Shown here in pieces: positions 39,607-50,589 of a stretch of 64,000 bases of DNA. The notes beneath the pieces are model-generated. The model had not been told where the DNA came from. It ran no database searches and worked only from the letters and a program-made list of their open reading frames with translations. The stretch is from Allium sativum. Lineage: Eukaryota > Streptophyta > Magnoliopsida > Asparagales > Amaryllidaceae. Every line of letters begins with the position of its first letter. The stretch's first letter is position 1. The stretch lies in the NCBI GenBank assembly GCA_030737875.1, contig CM060920.1:480902861-480966860 (forward strand), given 5' to 3'. A program made the translations under genes and the position numbers.

Positions 39607-42600
39607 TATATATACATATATATATATATAACATGACTAACACGATACGAACATAGGTTCAAGGACCAATTTGGAAATTTGAACTCCAAATCTGTACCTG
39701 TGTAGAGCATAAAGGTTGCGAACTGATCTATTGGCACTGGGAGACAAATATTTTCCACTTTCTCTATCAAGGTCAAGTTGCAATGGGAACTCATAACGAT
39801 CATTAATCTGCATCAAGAAATATGGAAGTTTGAATGAAAATTATTATTTTTATCAACATATGATTAACTAAATTTGACCAACTGCAAGCAATATATAAAG
39901 ACCAAGCTTATTTTTAAATTTAACATGCCTTAAGCGTCATTTATACACTTTGCTCTTTAAGCAAAATGTAAACTGACCTATAATATGTATTAGGATGGTT
40001 CTTGTAAACTCGTTATGCAACACACTCTATGTGTTGATGGTAAATATCTTGCAACATAACTATAGCTACACTGTTTGTCGTATAACAAATAGCAATGCTA
40101 TTTATTATTTTTAGCAGCATGCACTATGTTACGTACTGTAGTACATAAGCAGTTATAGCAGATGGATATTTACGTAAGTTCTAACATTTACATTTACAGT
40201 GGTGGAAAAAAAAACATATCATCGCAATAACCCATGACAAGGGAGATTTGACAAGCCTTTCCCTGGATCATCCATGATGAATCCATGTCAGAACACCGCA
40301 TGAGTAAACGATATCATAGTCAGAAAAAAATAACTGAAGTTTAAAAAATCATACCACCTTTCAAACTAAATAAATAAAATTTAAAAAAAATACCTTACTG
40401 CCGTCATATGTTAAAGACTCGGACTGTCAAAATGCAACTCAACCCTTTTAAATCAATTTCAATAGGGTTCGATCTAGTCCAATTTTATTATTTTTATTAT
40501 CAGGTCAAAACCCTTTCAGCTCAGTAATAAATCTCTGTGATCATGTACCCTTTACCACTCCAAAACGGCTAATTTTCATTTCCCTATAACAAAAAAAACA
40601 CATGGCAAATCTCTCTATCAATTCAAAATCTCGTATATATTTCAAATTTTTGTTCTAAATATTCACAATTCCTTCATAATCTCCCTCAATCAAAATTTGA
40701 TGTTCAGGTAAATTTCAGATCTCTCAATTAGGCCTTTTTCTTTGTTGTTCTAGGGTTGTAGTCTAACCATGTTATGTTTGTCTGTTGATGACATGGGCTA
40801 TTTTAAATCTTGTTGTGTGGTGTTGATCTATTGAAATTGCAATTTTCAGCAATTCTAGTTGAGTGTATGTTCACACCTGCAGCTAATCATATTCTAATTT
40901 TCATTCTCTGTGTAAGTATATAAAAGCTAAACTTAAAAAAAAATCTTGAACCTGTAGTTTTAGATTTCATGGACAAACCATTCCCCGATCATATGCCAAC
41001 TGGATATATTATTATCTAGAATTTTATGTGTGTGTGTATACTACAAAGCAGGGGTGCTTCAACTGTATGAACTGCGCACCGATACGTATGGGGTGCGAGG
41101 GTGCACGGGGGTGCGGCAAAATACGTATGGAGTGCGCCACATGGAGTGTCCCCGTATTTGATGGACGGGGTGCGTTTGAGTGCGGAAATTGGGGTGCGGC
41201 AAGAATAAAAATGTAAAAAAAAATTATGACTTTCGATACAGTATGAGCTACTTACTGGTGCTCATTTAAAACAGAAAACACGTAATACATAATTGATAGA
41301 GAAGCCTGAAGCCCTAACTCCATCGTTCTTTGCTCGTTCGTCTTCGTCATCGGCTCGTTGTTGGTTGCTCTCGCCCTCGTCAGGTAAGCGGTTTCGATTT
41401 TCTAGGGCATCGATTTTGTTTTTTTTTTTCTAGGGCATCCATTTTTATATGCATCGATTTCGATTTTTTTTCTGGGGCATCGAATTTGTTTTTGTTGAAG
41501 CACGAACTGTTTTTTCGCTCACTAAGCCAAAAAAATTTACTACAGGCACGAACTGTTTTTTTTTTTTTTTTCTGAGGCATCTTTTTTTTTTTTTTTTTGA
41601 GGCACTAACTTTTTTTTTCCCAATTAACTCTTTTGGTTATGAAAACTACTTCAGCTACAAATTCAACTGCAAATGTGGAAGCTTCTCTAAGTCAACAAAA
41701 TGATGTTGAATATAGTTTATGGAAGCATGTTACAAAAGTTGCAAAATTAAAAGAAAGAGACGGAAATACTAAATTTAGATGCAATTTTTGTAACAATGAA
41801 TTCACGGGTTCATATTCAAAGATAAAAGCACATTTGTTGAAAATAGAAGGGGTTGGAGTTGCGGTTTGTTCAAAAGTCACTCGAACTTTTAAGGGGATTT
41901 CAAAAGGAGTTGGCGGAGGCCGAATAGAGGGAACCAATAGATATTCCACTACCTCCTTTGAATGTAAGTCAAACTCAGACTTGTAGTAGTGCTTGGGGCG
42001 GAATTGAGAGGAATGTGTCTGTTGGATTATATTTATATATAATATATATTTTTAATATTTTGTCGTATCCCACCGCACCCGGATCCTCGTATTTTTGAAT
42101 TTGCCGAATTAACTTATCCTCGTATCACGCACCCGCGCACCTGCACCAATGTTTCCTAGTGTGTGTGTATATATATGAGAAGCGTTCAATGGCACCCCAA
42201 ATGGTGAGCACTCCAAAAGCCCCTACAAAAACCAAGCATTTATATTAGTTTAAGTTACTGGGAGGTGAGAGAATGAGTGGAGGGAGAGAGAAACATGACA
42301 TGTGGTGGAAATCAGGGAGCATTTTGGAGTGCTGCACTGTTTCGGGTGACACTGAACGCTCGTCTATATATACATGCATATATATATATATATATATATA
42401 TCTTTATTAATAATTGTGTGGGAAGCACATATTTTTGGTCCGACCGTGAAGTGCCAAAATTGCCCTTTATTTAAATTAAAAAACTATCACATAAAAATAG
42501 GAACTGTGCGGTTGCTTTTTTTCCTTTTTCTTTTCAAAACTTAATTTATGTATGCGTTGGCCCTTAAATAATGGGTCAATAACAATCCACGCGGGGAGCA

Positions 42601-42640
42601 CGCGTCGTTACGCTCGTGTGTGTATGTATATGTGTGTGTA

Positions 42641-42682
<42 letters not shown>

Positions 42683-45600
42683 AGAGATAGGATCAAGAGC
42701 ACCCTAAATAGTGCAGCACCCCTATAGCCCCTTGCTTTCCACCATGCATTCTCATTTCTTTCTCTTCCCACTAATTCTCTCTCCCCCCACTATCTTATTT
42801 TATTAAAAATGTGTGGCTACGGTTAAGGGGGAAAGAGGTGCCAAGAAAAGAGGGGTGCCATATAACCTCCCTCTATATATATGTGCACAAAGATCAACTT
42901 GATTCATAGCACTGTTTGAGGTTCCAATATCTTGACATATTCACATACCAACGAAAAGAAATAATGATGGAACAGTACATGAAAAAAATTAAAATGAAAT
43001 ATGAATCGTTGAAGGAACATAAAGAAGAAAAGTTAAGAAAAAAAATCAAAACAAAAAACAAATTCAACTATGTTACTTCAAGTGTATATGGTTGTTAAGG
43101 ATAGCAAAAATGTTTGGACTTTTACAACAAAACCCAATAGATATACATGTGTTATTAATTACGGTTTGCTCTTCCATCTTCAAGCGTATGTATGCCAAAA
43201 AGGCTTGGGCTTTTACAACAAGTTGGGTTACTAAATATACCTGAATATGTTATTTGCTCATTTTTGGTTTACCTATACTCATCTTGAAAATTATGTTATT
43301 ACTATATCTGTACTAAAATATAGTTAGATTTCGATAATTTCTGCTTTTCTGTAGAACTCATGGTGATGTTGAGTTTTATACTTACCCAATTTTGAATTAA
43401 TATAACAAGCTTTAGGAATATTATGTTTCTTGGTTTGATGTTTGTGAACAGTTGGATGCAAAATCCAAGAATTCTTTGTTATTGTTTTTGTGAGTTCCAT
43501 TTGCTTCAAATGATTTTGAGCAACCCGTGTATTTTTAAAATTGGTTGTTAAAGAGATCAGAAACTAGAATCTTTAAATTCCTAATCAAGTTCATATACTA
43601 TTTACAATAGTTTTCAGAAATTCATAAACTATTTAGAAGGTTCGTCCTTGTACATAAATTATTCCAGCATCAAACATGTATATGCATAGCTCTTCCTGCT
43701 TGGTATCCAATTTATTAAAAACTTTATTGGTGCTTCATGGTTTAATATTTAAGTGTATAATTTTTAAGTAAGACCCATCAATAAGTTATAAGTTTAAGCA
43801 ATTCAAGAAGTTTGCCATTTGGACCTGCATATACTTTAGCATAGTTATCTTTTTCAAAATTGTTGATGGTAATCTTCTTCTCTCATGATATTCTCTTGTG
43901 TTATTTGGACTGTTATTCAAATCGCTAGCTAGTTGGTATGAAGGTTCAAACTACAGAACGAGTTATGAAAATCCACAGACGGTTCTTCACCCAGCATGTC
44001 TACCTACTGTAAAATGGGATATGGTTTACGGAAATAAAAATAAAAATATTCAAATGTAACAAAAGCTAGGATTAGATTCTTCAACTTAAATTTAGGATAT
44101 CACAGTAAGAATTATAGAAAATATAAACATTACATCGCCTTATCCAGAATTTAATGTGTTTCTCTGTGTTACAAGGTTTCATATTTATATGTTAATGAAA
44201 GACTCACAAAAGAACATTAATTATGATTTAAGGAAGTACGTATCTGTGTACACGATATTTTCTGATCACCAAACCACCATAATTGACCTCATGAAATTTT
44301 ACACAATGTTTGTGCTTTTTTAATATAAAATTTTATGACGTAGGAGTCGGTAAAAGATGTGGAAGCTATTTGTGAAGAACAGTAGATTTATCATTAGTTT
44401 ACATATTGAATATGCTTTCATGTGTAATTTGGTGCATTATTTGTGCTACGTGATGCAGCTTTAAAACTTATTTGATGCAGTTATAGGCAATTTTTGCGTT
44501 GTTAGAATTATTTCCATGATATATAGTTGTGTTTTCATGATATAAGAGGTTGAACAAACCATTACTGTATGCAATTGCAGTTTGTATGTGGTTGATGCCT
44601 TTCATGTATGTAGTTTCATTGCGCATTATGCAGTTTGGTTTATAGGTTCCTCTGGAATATATTTCAACTTTTTTTAAGTGGGCTAAACAAGAGTGGATCC
44701 ATATGTGATGTGGGTTTGGTTACACTGTGACACTTCTAATAAATTTATCAAACAGGTTCGGTCACAAAATAGGTTGGGCTAATTTGACCTGACACATTAT
44801 GACCCGACCTGGACCTCTTTGACAGGTTAGCGACATCCACATAGAAACAAGTGAGAAATATATTCATAAGAGAGAAAGTACATGATTCTTATGAGTACAA
44901 TTTCAAATTTGATTTTCTCCCTCCCTCCCTCCCTCCACATAGAAACAAACGAGTGGATCAATATGTGATGTGGGTTTGGTTACACTGTGACCCTTCTAAT
45001 AAATGTATCAAACAGGTTCGACCTCGACCTCTTTGACAGGTTAGTGACATCCACATAAAAACAAGTGAGAAATATATTCATAAGAGAGAAAAAGTACATG
45101 ATTCTTATGAGTACAATTTCAAAATTGATTTTCTCCCTCCCTCCCTCCCTCCCCCCCCCCCCCACCCCAACCCCCAAAAAAAAAACTCTCTGAAACCCGA
45201 TATTGTTTGATTTATCAGATTTCTTAAATTTATTCAATTTTCTTTTTTTTACTTTAACTTGTTTAGTTCTTCTAATTCCTGCTTCTACTGAATGTGATTT
45301 TTTTTTCGAAACCACACTTTTTGAATTTAATTTGTTTGGGAAGTTTTATTTTGCGACAGTCTTGACCAATTTGGAGCAAAAAATATGCACGGACTCTGCA
45401 AATATTTTTATTCTTATTCAAACATACCTTTATGTCCATTCATTTTGCAAATATTTGCAGAGTTGTTCATTTTTTTGGCAAATAATTGTTAAATCCTGCA
45501 TTAATTTTTGCAAATATTTGGAAAAAAAAACGTGTATATACCCATTAATTTTGCAAATATTTGCAGAATTACATATATTGGTGTACAAATTATGTTTATA

Positions 45601-46374
45601 TTCATTCATTTGCAATTATATTTGTTCACCTGCAAATATGTATATACATAAAAAATGCAGCCATCCTGCCAATATATGCAAAACAATGATTGTGATATAT
45701 TCCATCATTATATGCAAATATTTGCAACATAACGCATTCCTTTTGCATACATTTTAAAAAAAATATTTATTCAAATAATTTTTTTGCATATATTAGAGAC
45801 GCATAAATAATTTATCTCAAGTATACATGCATTTTCTCATAAATTAATAAAGGAAATAATATTGTTTGTAGTCTTTTGTTTTTAATGTTTATTACTGTAT
45901 GTCCTTTTGTTTATTTCTCTTTAATGATCGACCATTAATAATTGTTTTTAGTTTTAAGCGTATGAACGAAAAAAAGAAAGAAATCGGGTACTGTGCAAGA
46001 GCAATGCAATATTGAAGTGCTTTTAAGGTTAATTTAGTAATTTGGTTCCGGTAGTTTTAAAAATAGAAGCCGATCTGCATGTTCTGATCAGGATAGATGC
46101 TTTCTGGTTTCTGAAACAAAATAAGGATCTTTGCAACAACCTCCCTTTAAAAATGTAAAAACAAACCTTGACCATTGTATCACGCATGAAGTCATACTCG
46201 AAACGCTTCAGTTGAAGTTGTAGAACAGGGGGAAAATCAATAAAAAGAACACCTTTCTTAGCATCCTGAAAAGTAAAAAGTGATATGCCGTTAACAGCAG
46301 ATCAGAGCTTTGGAAAAAAAACAGGTTTGTAGATCAAAACAAGGATACTATTTTCAGAACATCTAACATTAAAC

Positions 46375-46416
<42 letters not shown>

Positions 46417-48039
46417 TTGTAAGTACATACTAACTACAAAAGGAGCTCCAAAAATAACCAAATCATTCATCATGCATACATATTTGTAGCAAGATTAGAT
46501 TACATGATAGATGATGAATTCACATAAAGTACCCACTTGCTTATATAATATTGTATCACTAATGCACAACACAAGGTTTCTATGTTTCCACTACATCTCA
46601 CCTGTAAACCATATTGTGCTGCCTGATACTTGTTATCCCCTTCGAGATGTTCAACTTCGACATATTTGTCAAACGATTCATAAACATCCTTACAGCCTTT
46701 AACATCAAGTTGAAGATCTACAAGGTATACAAATGGCACTTAGTGCATGCGCAAAACAGTATAGAAGTGCAAAATACAAAAAATATTTTTGCTAAAAACG
46801 CACCATAGAATGACTCCTTCCTACTGGATTTGTAATCGACATTAAGGCACTCGATGTAATTCATATGGTGGCCTTCAAATAACTGTTGTATTGTTCCCTC
46901 CACAACTGTTCCCTGAAGAATGAGCATAGCTAATAATTACCTTATAAAAGAAGTGAGGACGTGTGTGAAAAAACTCACTACATGGAAAACAAACCTTCAT
47001 CTTATACTCTAATCTCTCACAAAGCACTCTATTTAGTTCTTGAACATCATGTTGCATAAAGGAATCATATGTGTCCCATCCAAATGATTTAGTGAGTTCT
47101 TTGGTGGAAACACTGCTATCACAATACTGAAGTTTGTAAAAAAGGCTCTGAAGCGCCAAAGAAATGCTTCTGGTCGGTAAATCATTCTCGGTTGTTGGCA
47201 TATGATATACAGCCTGAAAAAAGCAAGTCTTTGTATTAAGCGCGACACATAAAATACAGGTAGGCAAATTTCTCACATAGGAAGCATTAATACCTTCCTG
47301 AAGTAGGGAATATGGTACAGAAACTGGAGTAGAGAATTCATATAACATGTAGCACCTTGATTCTTAAGACCTACATAACCAGTCTCTTTTTTTGAGTCGT
47401 AAGTCCAAGCATCAACTACCTTGCACATTGAAACTTCAGCTTGAATAACACATGTGTCATTCAAAAGAAACCCTTTAGATGGGTCATAAAGCTCAGATAG
47501 ATGCATAAACGTTGTGAATCCCCAATCACATTCTCGAGCATTGAATTGGTGTTGAGCTTCTGAACAGAAAACGGATACAAGTAACAAAAGAACACAAAAA
47601 TAGCTATAAGTAATGCAGGATGGAAATATAGCACCAAACATACATTTGACAACTATTTCATGCATTATACCCAACTGGCATTGTTATGAATATGTAATTT
47701 ATAATTTGTGCCAACATTTTTATACAACAATGAGTTTTACAAGATACTGATTAGTCTCGTGAAAGAAGGCACTCGGCTCGTAAATATAATAATTGAATGA
47801 TGCAAGTTCAAAAGGTAGGCAAAACATAAACAAGAGATAACATGAACTAACATGAATATCGTGTATGCTTGCTGAAAAAATCCAACAATTTTGCAAGATT
47901 CGAAAATGGAAACAAGCCAAAGATGACTAATGCCAGTAACAAAAAATGGTTTGAGAAAAAAATCATTAAGGTTCGGCATGATCTGTAGAGAATAAATTGC
48001 AGATGCCCTACGGTCCCAGAATCATATATATACATATGC

Positions 48040-48106
<67 letters not shown>

Positions 48107-48298
48107 GAGGAGGGTTCCATGGCACCCCTATTTGGAAGCACCCCAAATGCACATCATTTATAGCCACACATTTATATTAAAAAAAAAGTTAATGGGTGGA
48201 GAGACAGTTAGTTGGAGGAGAGAGAAACGGAAATATGTGGTGAAAATCAGGGGGCCAAAGGGGTGCTGCACTATTTGGGGTGCTCTTGATCCTATCTC

Positions 48299-48353
<55 letters not shown>

Positions 48354-50419
48354 TACATACACACACATTAATGATCAATACAAATGGTTGGAACATGAAT
48401 TAAACTGAATGCTAGACCTCACGATGGTTCAAGCGTAAAGTGGAAATCAAAATTTGAATAATGCTAGTTACTACTGAAAAGCTATTTGATTCGTAAACTT
48501 CTTGTCATCCACCTGCCTCAAGCCAGTTAAATAATTCTTTGAGTCTTCTAAGAACTCATTACTTCTAAGAAACACATACCTTTCCTCATGGTATACGAAC
48601 TATTTGCTTGGTTGATGACTGACAAACTAAACTGTGCAAATCTACTCCAGCCAAGAGGCAATTCTGCTGCATCAGCAACATATAGATACATAGACAAGCT
48701 ATCTACATTGTTTCCTTTAGGAAAAATCAGCACTTGCCTGTTAAATATAACAGGATTAGCATTCATTTCTGACACCAACAAAGTAAAATTCAATATACCA
48801 GGAAAAAATGGTGTACCATTTATAATCTCCTACAGAAAATACTTCTGAATAGTGTTTTCTTGTATTCAATCTTGAAAAATTTTCAATCTTCCATACATAT
48901 TTTGTTATTGCAGGTTCTTCTGCTTCCTGATTTTCGCCGTTAATTACAGTTTCCTCTTGCATAACTACAAAATATCAAGACTTCAGATAACTAAAATTTT
49001 ACTTCCAAGTTGCATACGTGAATTTATTAAATACAATATAAACATATGCACATGAGCATGTGCAATCGCATAAATCATTGTGTCCACAAATATACTAATT
49101 CATAAATTTTGAATTTGGATTCAAACGTAAAATCAAATCAAATCATAACCTCAAAAGTTATATTTGAATTCATAATGGTCAAGAAAAAAGCAAAAATATC
49201 CTCAGATTTTTCTGAAATGTGGGGGATTAACAAGAGAGGGAGGGGTCTTAGCATCATTTGAAGAGGAAAAAACAGTACATCATGAGAAGTCAGAACTATA
49301 GGATCAAATGATTTGAACTTCTGTATATTTGATCTTTGACACTAAGAATATCACTTCTTACATGGTTTATTTTCAATGGGGGTTTGATATCATTTGAACC
49401 AAAAGAAAAAGGTACATGAGTAGTCGGAACTCATGTCGGATGGGTATACACACATATCCACTATAAGTGATGCATCCCATGATCTTAATGGAAAGATGGA
49501 AAGAGGATCTAGTACTTTTATTGTTCAACTTTTTTACATTTCACAGCTGGTACAATTTATCACCTTCTGAATCTATGATTTTCCATTTAACTCCTCGTTA
49601 CACAATCTTACCAGGAATCAGAATAAACTATCATAGGGATAAAATATTTGTATGTAGAAGCAAAATAATAACCACATGAAAACCCTAAACCATTAGCCTA
49701 ATTCAAATATAAACGCCAACTTTCAAAATAATATTTTAGAAGAAAATTAAGCTACGCTTTAAAGCTGAAAATGTAATGACTTAATGGAATGAATCAAAAC
49801 AATACCTTCCATGGGCTGTGGCCCCTCATTAATTGCACTGTCTGGAACTAACATATCTTCATACTCCTGCTACAATTAACCAGTATTCAAAATTCAATAA
49901 AATCAACATAGGTTGAATAAATAAATATCCAAGTTCAAACCTAATTGATCAATCTCAATTCCGTTATTCCTTAATCAAACATACATTTCAAGTGATCAAG
50001 GTACATCAAGACTTAATCAGCAAATACCGCTAAAGACAATCCAAACCCTATGTTATCACGCAAATGCAAATGCCAGCCCAAACCTAAAATGACACCAACT
50101 CAAGTAACCCCATCGCAAACCGAAAACTTGCAATTGCACAGCAAATAAAAATCCGAACCCCCGCTAGCTCAAACATTCGCATTGAAAACAGCAATTCGCA
50201 AAGATCGCACATCGTTAAAGACCCAAACCCTAGATGATAAGTTCGATCTCGTTGATCATCCCCAAACAAGACCTATAATCGTACCATACCTTGATGAACG
50301 CGCGAAACAATAAAAAGTACTTCTATCGTTAGGGTTTAACTTTCAAACTAGGAGACGCTACAAAGAGGAAAATGCACAAATAAACGAACCTCGAGAGGAG
50401 GAGGAGTGTCAAGAGTCAT
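28353..50419 (-). CDS. UBP12: Ubiquitin carboxyl-terminal hydrolase 12/13 (UBP12/UBP13-like), 31 coding exons, 1112 aa
   Basis: Cysteine protease that removes ubiquitin from proteins in nucleus and cytosol. Arabidopsis UBP12/13 act in the clock, flowering, hormone signalling and Polycomb H2A deubiquitination; the human relative is USP7. Exons, 5' to 3': 50419-50390, 49869-49806, 48964-48817, 48737-48580, 47559-47294, 47213-46995, 46912-46804, 46717-46602, 46265-46167, 39807-39698, 38799-38725, 38616-38538, 38458-38315, 38230-38030, 36971-36849, 36488-36414, 36283-36195, 36114-36006, 35756-35688, 35600-35493, 35002-34947, 34875-34698, 34616-34515, 34413-34342, 34161-34096, 33802-33737, 33582-33496, 30285-30169, 28706-28632, 28569-28483, 28394-28353. 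They sum to 3339 nt with every GT-AG junction in frame. The MATH domain spans about residues 51-175. The USP core follows: Cys box [12 protein letters not shown] with Cys205, His box [11 protein letters not shown] with His452, and FDDERV with Asp469/470. The ubiquitin-like C-terminal region runs to a [12 protein letters not shown] end. Length matches the family (about 1115 aa). No lesion was seen; UBP12 and UBP13 cannot be told apart here. Confidence 0.96.
28798..28955. repeat. 79-bp tandem duplication in the intron between exons 28 and 29 of the UBP gene
   Basis: Two copies in direct tandem (28798-28876 and 28877-28955), starting GCATGGAGTCCTATATATTT, with only one or two differences near 28823 and 28902. 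This points to a recent duplication. Confidence 0.92.
31512..31926. mobile_element. hAT-type MITE (415 bp) in the 3.2-kb UBP intron
   Basis: The left end TAGGTCTGTCAACCAATAC and the inverted right end TAGGGCTGTTAATGGATAC match at about 14 of 19 bases, the TAGGGxTGT terminus common in plant hAT MITEs. Eight-base flanks ATCATTCA and ATCATACC match at 6 of 8, as expected for an old hAT duplication. No coding capacity. Confidence 0.6.
37739..37768. repeat. (GA)n microsatellite in UBP intron
   Basis: About 14 uninterrupted AG repeats in the intron between exons 14 and 15. Confidence 0.95.
39150..39240 (+). mobile_element. tRNA-derived SINE candidate (A and B boxes) in UBP intron
   Basis: A box A-like CCTAGTGGTAACGC (39159-39172) and a box B-like GGTCAAGGGTTCAAA (39191-39205) sit about 35 bp apart, as in plant SINE heads. 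A T-rich stretch follows near 39225. Cloverleaf pairing is poor, so this is not a working tRNA gene. The SINE's 3' end and duplications were not found. Confidence 0.45.
39411..39552. mobile_element. Small inverted-repeat element (about 142 bp) beside (TA)n
   Basis: The start contains GGACACAAAATTGAACAC and the end, inverted, GGGACACAAAATGGTAGACAC, so the ends form imperfect inverted repeats. It is bordered on the left by a TACATA-rich tract and on the right by a 45-bp (TA)n. It has the MITE structure of the units at 42175, 42681 and 48106 but a different sequence. Confidence 0.55.
39552..39631. repeat. (TA)n microsatellite
   Basis: About 22 TA repeats followed by interrupted TACATA units, in the intron between exons 10 and 11's acceptor side. 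Confidence 0.95.
41047..42160 (+). mobile_element. Degenerate hAT-like element, approximate bounds
   Basis: Both edges are rich in GGTGCG words: 41052-41205 on the plus strand, and 42065-42150 as the complement (CGCACCC). This resembles the subterminal repeats of hAT elements. A BED-finger open frame lies between them (41639-41986), preceded by a T-rich stretch with repeated CTAGGGCATCGATTT words. Clear terminal inverted repeats and an 8-bp duplication were not found, so the bounds are estimates. Confidence 0.5.
41639..41986 (+). pseudogene. hAT transposase N-terminal fragment with BED zinc finger
   Basis: From the ATG at 41639 the frame encodes 115 residues ending at TAG (41984-41986). A BED-type DNA-binding finger covers about residues 28-80: [29 protein letters not shown], then [14 protein letters not shown]. 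The C-x2-C pair and the His/Cys pair are all present. The catalytic RNase H-like core and hATC dimerisation region are absent: about 70 bp after the stop the sequence is AT-rich and then reaches the GGTGCG-type edge. It lies antisense inside intron 9 of the UBP gene. It could be the intact first exon of an internally deleted element, but no partner exon is visible. Confidence 0.75.
42175..42366. mobile_element. MITE family copy 1 (about 192 bp), flanked by TA repeats
   Basis: The left end GAGAAGCGTTCAATGGCACCC and the inverted right end GACGAGCGTTCAGTGTCACCC form a terminal inverted repeat. The interior shares TTTATATTA, GGAGAGAGAAAC, GTGGTGGAAATCAGGG and GTGCTGCACT words with the copy at 48106. 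TATATA lies on both sides. Confidence 0.75.
42617..42682. repeat. (TG)n(TA)n compound microsatellite
   Basis: Uninterrupted GT then TA repeats abutting MITE copy 2. Confidence 0.95.
42681..42876. mobile_element. MITE family copy 2 (about 196 bp), inverted, flanked by TA repeats
   Basis: As the reverse complement of the copy at 48106 it shares TGGCACCCCT, TAGCCACACATTT, GGGGTGCTGCACTATTT and GGGTGCTCTTGATCCTATCTC. The ends form imperfect inverted repeats. TA tracts flank it on both sides. Confidence 0.75.
44692..45158. repeat. Tandem duplication (about 210-245 bp unit) ending in CCCT runs and poly-C
   Basis: The first copy starts at 44692 (GAGTGGATCCATATGTG) and the second at 44951 (GAGTGGATCAATATGTG). 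Both contain GGTTTGGTTACACTGTGAC, CCTCTTTGACAGGTTAG and CATGATTCTTATGAGTAC and end in (CTCC)n. The second copy lacks about 40 bp near 45020 and runs into a 12-C tract at about 45151-45162. Confidence 0.85.
45390..45730. repeat. Interspersed GCAAATATTTGC palindromes
   Basis: The 12-bp palindrome occurs exactly at 45447-45458, 45553-45564 and 45714-45725, is one base short at 45510-45520, and has partial copies near 45397, 45630 and 45675. It lies in intron 9. Confidence 0.8.
46376..46412. repeat. Poly-A tract (37 bp) in UBP intron
   Basis: Uninterrupted A run on the plus strand between exons 8 and 9. It could be the tail of a lost retroposed element, but no body was recognised. Confidence 0.9.
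48000..48105. repeat. TA/CA microsatellite left of MITE copy 3
   Basis: TATATACATATG-type units, then (CA)n, then (TA)n directly abutting the MITE at 48106. Confidence 0.95.
48106..48299. mobile_element. MITE family copy 3 (about 194 bp) in UBP intron 4
   Basis: Starts GAGGAGGGTTCCATGGCACC and ends GGGTGCTCTTGATCCTATCTC. It has the same interior words as copies 1 and 2. Flanked by (TA)n on both sides and (CA)n beyond. Copies 2 and 3 are the closest pair. Confidence 0.78.
48299..48367. repeat. (TA)n(CA)n microsatellite right of MITE copy 3
   Basis: TA repeats followed by CA repeats and CATA units, mirroring the order on the left side. Confidence 0.95.
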
Positions 50420-50552
50420 GGAAAGGGTGGCGAATGGATCCTACTGGCGTAAAACGAGAACGAGGTGGAGGATTGCAAGGAGGGGACGCGTAAGTAGGCG
50501 ATCAAGTGTGAACAAATTCTGCAGCAAGAGCGACTACTGGACACTCTCAGGA

Positions 50553-50558
50553 TTTATA
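50553..50558 (-). promoter_or_regulatory. Candidate TATA box of the UBP gene
   Basis: The minus strand reads ACTATAAATC, 134-139 nt upstream of the ATG at 50419. This would give a 5' UTR of about 100 nt. No competing TATA-like site lies closer to the ATG. Confidence 0.5.
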
Positions 50559-50589
50559 GTTTTGATTAAATGGTGGAATTTTCAATAAA

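Larger units (their letters stand above)
39808..46166 (-). other. Intron 9 of the UBP gene (6.36 kb), enlarged by insertions
   Basis: It lies between the exon ending FMRDTMVK (46167) and the exon starting INDRYEF (39807), with GTTTGT donor and CAG acceptor on the minus strand. It holds the hAT BED remnant (about 41047-42160), two MITE copies, a 250-bp duplication and the GCAAATATTTGC region. All other introns are between about 70 bp and 3.2 kb. Confidence 0.9.

Noticed and set aside
39305..39631. 108-codon frame with long Tyr-Ile repeats
   Set aside because: It is a translation of the (TA)n microsatellite.
40430..41000. Possible promoter or 5' UTR of a captured gene in intron 9
   Set aside because: AT-rich with C/T-rich words, but no coding exon follows except the hAT BED fragment, so there is no independent support.
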